Below are positions 11,325-24,100 of a DNA stretch of 64,000 nucleotides, in pieces; within the stretch, counting starts at the first letter, position 1; each line of letters begins with the position of its first letter. This DNA is from Omphiscola glabra (lineage: Eukaryota > Mollusca > Gastropoda > Lymnaeidae). Location of the stretch: the NCBI GenBank assembly GCA_964017045.1, contig OZ024808.1:27792995-27856994 (forward strand), given 5' to 3'. The notes beneath the pieces are model-generated. The model was not told the DNA's origin and ran no database searches. It saw only the letters and a list, made by a program, of their open reading frames with translations. Both the position numbers and the translations under genes were made by a program.

Positions 11325-11515
11325 TTTGTAACACTTGGACCTACCGGGTATTTTCTCAAAACACCAGGACCTGGTTGTAAAAAAACTGCACCCGGTTAAG
11401 CCCTACATGATATAAAATTAGAAGTTAACTTTTTTTTTTGGTAACAGTTTGACCAACCAGGTATTTTCTAAAAATACCCAGACCTGGTTTTTAAAAAAAA
11501 ACACCCGGATAAGCC
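11325..11515. repeat. inverted repeat arms, right (two tandem copies)
   Basis: Two copies of an ~80-bp sequence with GACC..CCGGGTATTTTCT, then ACCTGGTT, A/T-rich, then TAAGCCCTA. Each matches the reverse complement of 9975-10066. The outer copy ends near 11515. Confidence 0.55.
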
Positions 11516-12266
11516 CTAGTAGTATATGATAGGCCAAAACTATACTGTACTAGTATATAGTCTATAGTTTAGCACTAGGCTGTTACACACTTAGTTCACA
11601 CTAACAAAGAGATGGGCTGGCAACGGGGATCTCTGGTAATGGAAGCTAAACCTTATGCCCATGTCATATGTCAAAAGTATAAAGATGACAGATGCAATTT
11701 TTGCTTTACCAGGTATGTAACAATCATGTACCATTATTATAAAATCACATCATTATAACATCTTCACTAAATCTTATTTTTATTTAAATAAGTCAGTAAG
11801 ACTAAATTTAATTTATTATTCAAACAAATTGACAATAAGTCCTCATTGCTATCACTGATTGGTGTTTAAGACAGTAGCACTTAGTCTTAAAACAATTTTG
11901 CTTTCCTTCTGGGCCTCCAAGTTGGATGTGCTAATTCATCAATTGTCTTACAACAGCTCTCTGATTCATGGAGGCATGTTTTGGGGGGAAAAATACTGAT
12001 GAAGACATTACTTTAAAATATGAGGCCATCCATTAATAATGTCATCAAATAGGGGGGGACAAGGGTTGGAAAAACTTAGACAGTTGTTGACAAGGGAGAG
12101 GAGGGAGTCAACAGAAACTGACATCAACAATTCTATTTTTATTTGGTATAATTATATGCATATAAATAAATAAATATATATTTATAAATATATGGCATCC
12201 TTCTGTCTTCACAAGACAATGGAGTAGCAATGGACACTTCATCATATAGCTTAGTAGGCAGATCCT

Positions 12267-13007
12267 CCCCCCCGGGGCTCTAGTCGGCATGTCCGTCCCA
12301 AAAATGGCATGTCGATAAAGAGGCGTTTGCCACGAACCCCCTGAAACGTTACCCGGGGGACATGATCACCGTGTAGGGGACCCGCGCCGAAAGGCAAAGG
12401 TAACGCACGGAAACTGCGTTAGAAAGAGCACGGCTGCATGGTTTCCTACCAAGTGCAATCGAAAATAACGTAGAAACAGGTCGGGATATGATTACAGTTG
12501 CCGCATGGATATGAGGCGAAGGCGTGTGGCGACCCTAGCCGATGATTCCAAATATGCAGACTTGAGGGTACTGCTCCTAGGCAACCTCTCTTTTTGTCAT
12601 TTCCCAGCTGCGGTGTGAATTAGTCATGCCGCAGAAAACCACGTAAACCCTATTAGAGGGCGTCTGTTAACACCTACGAGTCCCCCCGGGGTGGGAAGGG
12701 GGGCTTTAGAGACGTAAATTGTATCCACCCCAGCCCAAGGAAGTCCGGCCCGGTTGCTGTGTAAGCATCACCCCGGCTGGCCAGGCGTCCCTTCTCTGAT
12801 GCGGCCTCACTCGCATAGTCAATCGAGTGGAAGGGTGGGTGGGGCCGTCTCAGGGGCAGGGAGCCCTCGGCATGCCGCTTCGCGGCCTGACTGGAATAGA
12901 GACCACTGGGGGAGTGGTTGAATGCCAGTTGGGGGTGGTGGAGGTGTGCTGGGGAAGACTTTATGAGCCTTGGCTTGATGGTCTGCTGATTTTCTTAAGT
13001 AAGTTAG
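12267..13007 (+). mobile_element. 741-bp retroposed element, copy 2
   Basis: Sister of the insertion at 5966-6720: same start after a C run (GGGGCTCTAGTCGGCATG), same order of blocks and same CTTAAGTA end, with a (TTAG)-like tail. It is flanked by perfect 16-bp direct repeats TTAGTAGGCAGATCCT at 12251-12266 and 13008-13023. A long target duplication plus a short simple tail implies target-primed reverse transcription. There is no open frame of note. Confidence 0.85.
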
Positions 13008-13639
13008 TTAGTAGGCAGATCCTGGAATTGTAGTCTCTGCTGCATTTCTCCCAGGAGAACCTTGACTCCTGGTTCAATTTGGCCTTTGGTAGTGCTCTTT
13101 TTGTTGCAAGGGCTTAATTTTTGCGCATCTTATGCCTTTTTTACCCCTTTATCGACTTTGTTCGCCAGTTATAATCTTCCATTAGTTGATTTCTATGTTG
13201 ACTTCCCTCATGCTCCCCTTGAAAATGTCCTTAAATTGCAGCTACTTCCAAACTAGTTCCCGCCAATTTTTATATCTTAAGCATTAAAAATATCTGTATT
13301 TATTTATATTTTTATATTTATTGGGGAGGGGGGGGGGGGTTAAAAATGATTAACAAAATTAATTAGGGGGAGGTCCTTGAAAGTTTGACAGTTTTAGAAG
13401 AGTGATAAGAAGTTGGGGGGGGGGGATTGCTAAAAAATTGTTGCTATTATTATTGGATGGCCCCTATTCTGTTCTTGGTGTGGATGTTCAGGTTGGTTTA
13501 TCTCTTCTGGATGACAGCATTTCAAAAAGCTGGTTGGAATAGCCAATCTTTTTTTTCCCACAATCTCTATTCATTCACCATTTTGACCATGTACCCTGGT
13601 CACCACTATAATCTATCACATCTTCCATTGGGTTTTCGT

Positions 13640-14083
13640 CAGGGTTGCCAACTGAAGAAAATAAAATTAACGGACAAATATTCAAATCACTACATTTTTA
13701 CAGACAAGCAATTGTTTTTACGGAAATTTTTAAAAATTAAACTAACAAGGCTTAAAAATTTCAAAATCCATACCACTACTGTTTATGAATTGAATATGCA
13801 TGTGTGAATTATCGTCATCTTGACCCTGTTATAAAACATTATTTTATTATATATCATTCTCATCAGTATTGTATTTCTCCTGATTGTGATCATACATATT
13901 TAAAAAACAAGCAAGAGAAAAATCACCATAATTGAGATGTCCTTTTTTGTTTTGCTTAAAAAAAGTTTGAATAGAGTCTCATATTTTATGGACATCTTAA
14001 AGTTTTCACTGACCTCAACAGACATGATTTTAGGTCAAATTTTGAAGGATTGTCAGTGAATTTACAGACTATTGCCAACCCAG
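13640..14083. mobile_element. possible MITE with CAGGGTTGCCAA ends
   Basis: Left end CAGGGTTGCCAAC near 13640 and right end TTGCCAACCCAGG near 14083 are inverted complements, and both are followed inward by ACGGACAA / ACAGAC-type sequence. Termini resemble hAT elements, but no matching 8-bp flanks are evident. Confidence 0.45.
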
Positions 14084-14089
14084 GTTGTT

Positions 14090-16390
14090 TGTTCACTGTG
14101 ATAGTGTAGCATCTTAGCTCATGACCTTCATTATTCTGGCATAGAATTTGAGAGACATATAATATGGAGATTGTGTCTATTTCTATGTTACTGGCAGTTT
14201 TACCTAGACAACTTGCTGAATAGTCCTGATGATATTGATTTATTCATTACATTTTTATTAATAAAATTTGGTTGACCATAAGAAAATTATGAATGAGATT
14301 ACAGGATGGGAATTCACATACATTTCTTTTTGTTGGAAGCACACCTGGAGCACTTTTCATAACTTTCGTAAGCCATTAAGTGGGCTGCTACTCTTTGAGC
14401 CTAACAATAAACGGATAAGATAAGATAGATTCTTTTAGTGATCCAAGTAAATGGAAATGTTTTTCTTAATACAATGTACAAATTAATTTTCAGCATATAG
14501 ATGAATATTCTTACCAAGACAACATTTTTAAACTAGAGCACTTTAAAGAGTTATCTGGTTTGGCTGTTAAAGTTATGTCTTTTGTTGTAGTAGAGTTATG
14601 GTGTCATTAGAGTTAGTCAAGATTCTGTGCCTTTTGGCAAATTACTCCTTCACTCTACCAGCCAGAGTCAAAATTTGTTATGGGTCAAACCCAAAAGATG
14701 ATTGTGCTGTAGAATAAAGATTCAGGAGCAAAAATAATGCACCACATTGGTCCCACTTCCAGATCAATGAGCAAAGTTAACATCCAAAAAAAGAGAATTA
14801 GTATTTAATATTAGCACTAAAAAGTTGCTGATATCTCAAATCTGCTAATACAAATTATTTACTCTAGATCAGGGGTGGCCAGCTACTGGTAGCTGGGTGA
14901 TCTTTTAGGAGCCACAGAAAAATAATTTTTTTTACCAAGAACTTTCAAAATATTTGCTACATACTAGGCTTTAATAGGTTAATAGTCATGAATCTTCCAA
15001 GTTGGAATAGCTTCAGATTTGTACTTAGTTGATTATACAGTTAATGATTTTTCCCCGCTAACTTCATGCAGTTACTTTCACTTTCAGTGATCTTATTTTA
15101 CTTCAGACATTAAAAACAAAATATGCTCTTATGTATAATTAAATTCTCCTACATTTATTAAAACAAACTTAAAATTTAAAAATAAAACTACCTTATACTG
15201 ACCAATAACACAATCATTCATCATTCCTAGCATCAGTTGAATCTCTCCATATTAAAGTTAACTGTAAACAATTTCCAGGTGCCAAAGTATTTTTTGTGAG
15301 GCTTTCAACTTATTTTTTTTGGTAGATACAACATAAGCATTGTATTGAATTTGTTATTCATTCCTGTAGCTTCAGTAAGTGTCAAAAAATAAAATTGATA
15401 TTGATACACCTTTCAGCTTTCTTGGATTTTGAATAATTTGATAAAGGATTTGTTATTGAAATTATATTAAATTTAAAAAAAAAAAAAAGGTATGGAAGAG
15501 TTAGGTAACAAAATAGTGCTCTCGAGGCAATAATCTTAAATGCTTGCAATGTTATCATTATGCCAAATGATATGCTAAAAATCTGTTGGAAATAACATGA
15601 GTTTATTCCTGTTTATACTGAGTTCCTAACATATTACTTGACAATTATAATCAATACAAAGTTTGTAAAGTGAAAGTAAAAACTAGTGCAATGACACATT
15701 AAACCTAATGGCTTCGCCATTAAAAAAAAAATGCAGGGGTTTTAACAAAATACAATTTACAAATGGCCTCAACATTCAGATCAATCAAAATATAACTAAT
15801 ATTGCACACAACACTGAACTATCACAAGTGACTTACAAGTGAAATACCAAAAAAGTATTTATAAATTTATTTTTCTTAGAAATGAGATAGGTGATCATGC
15901 TAAAATAGCATGGATACAAGTATTCAATGTCTATCTGTAGTTTATAGAATCTAATCAAATAATGGCTGGCAGATAACATTCACAACCTTCCTTTTAAAAC
16001 TGATGGATATTCCTAAAGCATTTGATAAGCATTGGAGTGTTTGAAGTGATGATAGCAGTTTACTGCATTGAGATATGTGTAAATATCTCATTTCTGCCGA
16101 TAGGTTGATGTTTAAATAAGTCTAGAATCGAAGCACATTAAAAGACACACACAGTTGTAACTGATTTTGATCTACATAGATGCTTGACTGTTTAAGATAA
16201 CTATTTACAACACTCTTTTTCTTCTATTTTATCATCCTAACACCCGGTTCAGACCATTTTGACCAATGGCTAGGTAATAGTTCTTTCACTCTGAATACAT
16301 ATCTATCCATGGAAATGATTTTTTTAAATATGATAGTCAATTAATTTTTTTTGAACAACCTTGTCCTTGAACTCTGGTATCATATGGATG
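14090..16390. other. AT-rich non-coding stretch
   Basis: No domain-bearing frame. A hAT-like end (CAGGGGTGGCCAGC) occurs at about 14875, but no matching opposite end was found. The stretch lies upstream of the first SMYD3-like exon I can identify and may be intron or flank. Confidence 0.4.
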
Positions 16391-16391
16391 A

Positions 16392-16566
16392 TTAGACCTT
16401 ATATCCCAATAATTCAACTATTTGAACATCATATGTATCGAGTATTAGACCTTATATCCCAATAATTCAACTATTTGAACATCATATGTATCGAATATTA
16501 GACCTTATTTCACAATAATTCAACTATTTGAACATCATATGTATCGAGTATTAGACCTTATTTCAC
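16392..16566. repeat. 53-bp tandem repeat, ~3 copies
   Basis: Three copies of a unit containing TATTAGACCTTAT, then CAATAATTCAACTATTTG, then ATCATATGTATCGA. It directly abuts the next array. Confidence 0.85.
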
Positions 16567-16567
16567 A

Positions 16568-17985
16568 CTAATGTACTCACTAATCTATTATAATGGCCAA
16601 TGAATCTTCACCAGTACTTGTACTCACTAATCTATTATAATGGCCAATGAATGTTCACTAGTACTTGTACTCACTAATCTATTATAATGGTCAATGAATC
16701 TTCACTAGTACTTGTACTCACTAATCTATTATAATGGCCAATGAATGTTCACTAGTACTTGTACTCACTAATCTATTATAATGGTCAATGAATCTTCACT
16801 AGTACTTGTACTCACTAATCTATTATAATGGCCAATGAATCTTCACCAGTACTTGTACTCACTAATCTATTATAATGGCCAATGAATGTTCACTAGTACT
16901 TGTACTCACTAATCTATTATAATGGTCAATGAATCTTCACTAGTACTTGTACTCACTAATCTATTATAATGGCCAATGAATCTTCACCAGTACTTGTACT
17001 CACTAATCTATTATAATGGTCAATGAATCTCTTCACTAGTACTTGTACTCACTAACCTATTATAATGGCCAATGAATCTTCACCAGTACTTGTACTCACT
17101 AATCTATTATAATGGTCAATGAATCTCTTCACTAGTACTTGTACTCACTAATCTATTATAATGGTCAATGAATCTCTTCACTAGTACTTGTACTCATTAA
17201 CCTATTATAATGATCAATGAATCTCTTCACCAGTACTTGTACTCACTAATCTATTATAATGGTCAATGAATCTCTTCACCAGTAGTTGTACTTACTAACC
17301 TATTATAATGGTCAATGAATCTCTTCACCAGTAGTTGTACTTACTAACCTATTATAATGGTCAATGAATCTCTTCACCAGTACTTGTACTTACTAATCTG
17401 TTATAATGGTCAATGAATCTCTTCACCAGTAGTTGTACTCACTAATCTATTATAATGGCCAATGAATCTTCACCAGTACTTGTACTCACTAATCTATTAT
17501 AATGGTCAATGAATCTCTTCACTAGTACTTGTACTCACTAATCTATTATAATGGTCAATGAATCTCTTCACCAGTACTTGTACTCACTAATCTATTATAA
17601 TGGTCAATGAATCTCTTCACCAGTAGTTGTACTTACTAACCTATTATAATGGTCAATGAATCTCTTCACCAGTACTTTTACTCACTAACCTATTATAATG
17701 GTCAATGAATCTTTTCACCAGTACTTGTACTCACTAACCTATTATAATGGTCAATGAATCTTTTCACCAGTACTTTTACTCACTAACCTATTATAATGGT
17801 CAATGAATCTTTTCACCAGTACTTGTACTCACTAACCTATTATAATGGTCAATGAATCTCTTCACCAGTACTTTTACTCACTAACCTATTATAATGGTCA
17901 ATGAATCTCTTCACCAGTACTTTTACTCACTAACCTATTATAATGGTCAATGAATCTTTTCACCAGTACTTGTACTCACTAACCC
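16568..17985. repeat. 47-50 bp minisatellite, ~29 copies
   Basis: Unit contains TACTTGTACTCACTAA, then TATTATAATGG, then CAATGAATCT. Early copies are 47 bp with GAATCTTCAC; later copies are mostly 50 bp with GAATCTCTTCAC, so length variants are spatially sorted. The array ends about 110 bp before the MYND-encoding exon. Confidence 0.95.
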
Positions 17986-18097
17986 ATAATCCAACATACA
18001 AAACCTTGTGTGTGCCATTACTAATTGTGTAGACATTTGTCATTTTTGTTTGAATCTTATTGTTGCATATTTCCTTATATAATGTTTTTCTTAAAAG

Positions 18098-18164
18098 CGC
18101 AGAAGAAAAACTCCTGAAGTGTGGTGCTTGCAAAAAACTGATGTATTGCGGTGCGCCGTGCCAG
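18098..18164 (+). CDS. SMYD3: SMYD3-like exon: MYND zinc finger, first half
   Basis: Encodes AEEKLLKCGACKKLMYCGAPCQ-type sequence (cysteines of the second half of the MYND finger) and stops at CCAG/GTAATT. The acceptor is either AG at 18096-18097 or AG at 18101-18102; I chose the first. The preceding exon must end with two bases of a split codon. Confidence 0.8.
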
Positions 18165-21100
18165 GTAATTTCACTGTTACTTCTAATTTTCAAAATTATT
18201 TTCTTCTGTAAAATATTTGTTAATCTTCAACAAACTTAAAAAAATAAGACACTTAACTAATTTTCCAAACTCTTCTCATAAACTTATTTATCCTGAGAAG
18301 CCTTGGCCTTGAAGCTGCTCTTGTTAAGGTTTTTAAAAAGACAGTAACCATATTAAATATCAAATATTTACTGACACAGAAAAAAAATCATGCTCTACTT
18401 TCAGAAAGCAGACTGGAAGATTCATAAAACTGAGTGCAAAGTGATGAAACGAGTCCCAGACACTCCAACTGACAGTATCCGTCTCTACCTGAGGCTCATA
18501 ATTCGTTATCTGGTAACTGACAAACATGATCTCCTTAATTGTAAATGTGGTGTTGGTAACTGAGAAGAGACATTTTGCTCTTGTGTTCATTTGCATGTTG
18601 ACATAGCACATCATTTTTTGCATTGCACCATGTTTTGCAATAATTCAGCTCAGTACATTAGCTACACCCTGTTTTTGTTTAAGTCAATTTGCATTAATTT
18701 TTTTTTTTATTGCATCTCCTTTAACATCTCACTGCCCTTGGCCAGTGTGTTCCAGAGGCGGGAGAGATGTGGTGCTGACATTGGTTTCAATATGAATATA
18801 ATTGCTCTGTGTTTTACTGACAAAGTCATCCAACTGATCTTGTAAACATATAGTAACTACATTTAATTAAACAATTTCTTGTCTTTGTTTCATCCTTAGG
18901 CTGGTGCTGCCAGTGAAAAACATCTGAAAGATGAATCTCCTTGTATACGCCGTTTTAATGATTTGATGTCCCGTGAGTTCTTTATTGCATATAGTAGATT
19001 CTCTTTCTTTGGGACATTCTGGGTTTTTCCACCCTATTAAAGGGGTCCTTCAATTATCTTATGAAGAACTTGAACTAAGTCAGCTTGAAATATCTGATTG
19101 TCCATTGAACAACAGAAACATTGTTACTTAACAACTATAACAAATGGTACTGATCACATTGAACAACAGAAACATTGTTACCTAACAACTAGAACAAATG
19201 GTACTGATCACATGGAAATGTTCAATAGAGTAAATAATTTCGTAATCTCTGAAAAGTTCTTTTGATCCACTTGCACTGGAATCTAATGCATTTGTTGTAG
19301 ACCATCTTTAAACAGTAACAAGTTTTTAGTTAGACAAATTCCTGGATTACTGGTTAGTGGCCAGCTACATCACAGGATGTGTCATTCTCTTATCAGACCT
19401 GCTCCATCACATGAAAGTCATTTTCTTATCAGACCTGCTACATCACAGGAGTGTCATTCTCTTATCAGACCTGCTACATCACATGAAAGTCATTCTCTTA
19501 TCAGACCTGCTACATCACAGGATTGTCATTCTCTTATCAGACCTGCTCCATCACAGGATGTGTCATTCTCTTATCAGACCTGCTCCATCACATAAATGTC
19601 ATTTTCTTATCAGACCTGCTACATCACAGGAGTGTCATTCTCTTATCAGACCTGCTACATCACAGGATTGTCATTCTCTTATCAGACCTGCTACATCACA
19701 GGAGTGTCATTCTCTTATCAGACCTGCTACATCACAGGTGTGTCATTCTCTTATCAGACCTGCTACATCACATGAAAGTCATTCTCTTATAAGACCAGGT
19801 ACATCACATGAAAGTCATTCTCTTATCAGACCTGCTACATCACATGAAAGTCATTCTCTTATAAGACCAGGTACATCACATGAAAGTCATTCTCTTATCA
19901 GACCTGCTACATCACAGGATTGTCATTCTCTTATCAGACCTGCTACATCACATGAAAGTCATTCTCTTATCAGACCTGCTACATCACAGGATTGTCATTC
20001 TCTTATCAGACCTGCTACATCACATGAAAGTCATTCTCTTATCAGACCTGCTCCATCACAGGAGTGTCATTCTCTTATCAGACCTGCTACATCACAGGAG
20101 TGTCATTCTCTTATCAGACCTGCTACATCACAGGATTGTCATTCTCTTATCAGACCTGCTACATCACAGGATTGTCATTCTCTTATCAGACCTGCTACAT
20201 CACAGGAGTGTCATTCTCTTATCAGACCTGCTACATCACAGGATTGTCATTCTCTTATCAGACCTGCTACATCACATGAAAGTCATTCTCTTATCAGACC
20301 TGCTACATCACATGAAAGTCATTCTCTTATCAGACCTGCTACATCACATGAAAGTCATTCTCTTATCAGACCTGCTACATCACATTAAAAGTCATTCTCT
20401 TATCAGACCTGCTACATCACAGTATTGTCATTCTCTTATCAGACCTGCTACATCACAGGATTGTCATTCTCTTATCAGACCTGCTACATCACAGGAGTGT
20501 CATTCTCTTATCAGACCTGCTACATCACATGAAAGTCATTCTCTTATCAGACCAGGTACATCACATGAAAGTCATTCTCTTATCAGACCTGCTACATCAC
20601 AGGATTGTCATTCTCTTATCAGACCTGCTACATCACAGGATTGTCATTCTCTTATCAGACCTGCTACATCACAGGATTGTCATTCTCTTATCAGACCTGC
20701 TACATCACAGGAGTGTCATTCTCTTATCAGACCTGCTCCATCACAGGAGTGTCATTCTCTTATCAGACCTGCTACATCACAGGAGTGTCATTCTCTTATC
20801 AGACCTGCTACATCACAGGATTGTCATTCTCTTATCAGACCTGCTACATCACAGGATTGTCATTCTCTTATCAGACCTGCTACATCACAGGAGTGTCATT
20901 CTCTTATCAGACCTGCTACATCACATGAAAGTCATTCTCTTATCAGACCTGCTACATCACAGGAGTGTCATTCTCTTATCAGACCTGCTACATCACAGGA
21001 TTGTCATTCTCTTATCAGACCTGCTACATCACATGAAAGTCATTCTCTTATCAGACCTGCTACATCACAGGATTGTCATTCTCTTATCAGACCTGCTACA

Positions 21101-24100
21101 TCACATGAAAGTCATTCTCTTATCAGACCTGCTACATCACAGGATTGTCATTCTCTTATCAGACCTGCTACATCACATGAAAGTCATTCTCTTATCAGAC
21201 CTGCTCCATCACAGGAGTGTCATTCTCTTATCAGACCTGCTACATCACAGGAGTGTCATTCTCTTATCAGACCTGCTACATCACAGGATTGTCATTCTCT
21301 TATCAGACCTGCTACATCACAGGATTGTCATTCTCTTATCAGACCTGCTACATCACAGGAGTGTCATTCTCTTATCAGACCTGCTACATCACAGGATTGT
21401 CATTCTCTTATCAGACCTGCTACATCACATGAAAGTCATTCTCTTATCAGACCTGCTACATCACATGAAAGTCATTCTCTTATCAGACCTGCTACATCAC
21501 ATGAAAGTCATTCTCTTATCAGACCTGCTACATCACATTAAAAGTCATTCTCTTATCAGACCTGCTACATCACAGTATTGTCATTCTCTTATCAGACCTG
21601 CTACATCACAGGATTGTCATTCTCTTATCAGACCTGCTACATCACATGAAAGTCATTCTCGTATCAGACCTGCTACATCACATGAAAGTCATTCTCTTAT
21701 CAGACCTGCTCCATCACATGAAAGTCATTCTCTTATCAGACCTGCTACATCACATGAAAGTCATTCTCTTATCAGACCTGCTACATCACTGGATTGTCAT
21801 TCTCTTATCAGACCTGCTCCATCACAGGATTGTCATTCTCTTATCAGACCTGCTACATCACAGGATTGTCATTCTCTTATCAGACCTGCTACATCACATG
21901 AAAGTCATTCTCTTATAAGACCTGCTACATCACAGGAGTGTCATTCTCTTATCAGACCTGCTACATCACAGGATTGTCATTCTCTTATCAGACCTGCTAC
22001 ATCACATGAAAGTCATTCTCTTATCAGACCTGCTACATCACAGGATTGTCATTCTCTTATCAGACCTGCTACATCACAGGAGTGTCATTCTCTTATCAGA
22101 CCTGCTACATCACAGGATTGTCATTCTCTTATCAGACCTGCTACATCACAGGAGTGTCATTCTCTTATCAGACCTGCTACATCACAGGATTGTCATTCTC
22201 TTATCAGACCTGCTACATCACAGGATTGTCATTCTCTTATCAGACCTGCTGCATCACAGGAGTGTCATTCTCTTATCAGACCTGCTACATCACAGGATTG
22301 TCATTCTCTTATCAGACCTGCTACATCACATGAAAGTCATTCTCTTATCAGACCTGCTACATCACATGAAAGTCATTCTCTTATCAGACCTGCTACATCA
22401 CATGAAAGTCATTCTCTTATCAGACCTGCTACATCACATTAAAAGTCATTCTCTTATCAGACCTGCTACATCACAGGATTGTCATTCTCTTATCAGACCT
22501 GCTACATCACAGGATTGTCGTTCTCTTATCAGACCTGCTACATCACATGAAAGTCATTCTCGTATCAGACCTGCTACATCACATGAAAGTCATTCTCTTA
22601 TCAGACCTGCTACATCACATGAAAGTCATTCTCTTATCAGACCTGCTACATCACATGAAAGTCATTCTCTTATCAGACCTGCTACATCACAGGAGTGTCA
22701 TTCTCTTATCAGACCTGCTCCATCACAGGATTGTCATTCTCTTATCAGACCTGCTACATCACAGGATTGTCATTCTCTTATCAGACCTGCTATATCACAT
22801 GAAAGTCATTCTCTTATAAGACCTGCTACATCACAGGAGTGTCATTCTCTTATCAGACCTGCTACATCACAGGATTGTCATTCTCTTATCAGACCTGCTA
22901 CATCACATGAAAGTCATTCTCTTATCAGACCTGCTACATCACAGGATTGTCATTCTCTTATCAGACCTGCTACATCACAGGAGTGTCATTCTCTTATCAG
23001 ACCTGCTACATCACAGGATTGTCATTCTCTTATCAGACCTGCTACATCACATGAAAGTCATTCTCTTATCAGACCTGCTACATCACATGAAAGTCATTCT
23101 CTTATCAGACCTGCTACATCACATGAAAGTCATTCTCTTATCAGACCTGCTACATCACAGGATTGTCATTCTCTTATCAGACCTGCTACATCACATGAAA
23201 GTCATTCTCTTATCAGACCTGCTACATCACATGAAAGTCATTCTCGTATCAGACCTGCTACATCACATGAAAGTCATTCTCTTATCAGACCTGCTACATC
23301 ACATGAAAGTCATTCTCTTATCAGACCTGCTACATCACATGAAAGTCATTCTCTTATCAGACCTGCTACATCACATGAAAGTCATTCTCTTATCAGACCT
23401 GCTACATCACAGGAGTGTCATTCTCTTATCAGACCTGCTACATCACAGGATTGTCATTCTCTTATCAGACCTGCTACATCACAGGATTGTCATTCTCTTA
23501 TCAGACCTGCTACATCACATGAAAGTCATTCTCTTATCAGACCTGCTACATCACAGGATTGTCATTCTCTTATCAGACCTGCTACATCACATGAAAGTCA
23601 TTCTCTTATCAGACCTGCTACATCACATGAAAGTCATTCTCTTATCAGACCTGCTACATCACAGGAGTGTCATTCTCTTATCAGACCTGCTACATCACAG
23701 GAGTGTCATTCTCTTATCAGACCTGCTACATCACAGGAGTGTCATTCTCTTATCAGACCCGCTCCATCACATGAAAGTCATTCTCTTATCAGACCTGCTA
23801 CATCACAGGAGTGTCATTCTCTTATCAGACCTGCTACATCACAGGAGTGTCATTCTCTTATCAGACCTGCTCCATCACATGAAAGTCATTCTCTTATCAG
23901 ACCTGCTACATCACAGGATTGTCATTCTCTTATCAGACCTGCTACATCACAGGATTGTCATTCTCTTATCAGACCTGCTCCATCACATGAAAGTCATTCT
24001 CTTATCAGACCTGCTCCATTACAGGATTGTCATTCTCTTATCAGACCTGCTCCATCACAGGATTGTCATTCTCTTATCAGACCTGCTACATCACAGGAGT

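Noticed and set aside
13427..13807. 126-codon open frame with hydrophobic start
   Set aside because: AT-rich, crosses the left end of a MITE-like element and shows no family motif.
16392..18000. CRISPR-like regular repeats
   Set aside because: Copies are contiguous with no unique spacers; this is a eukaryotic minisatellite, as are all other arrays here.
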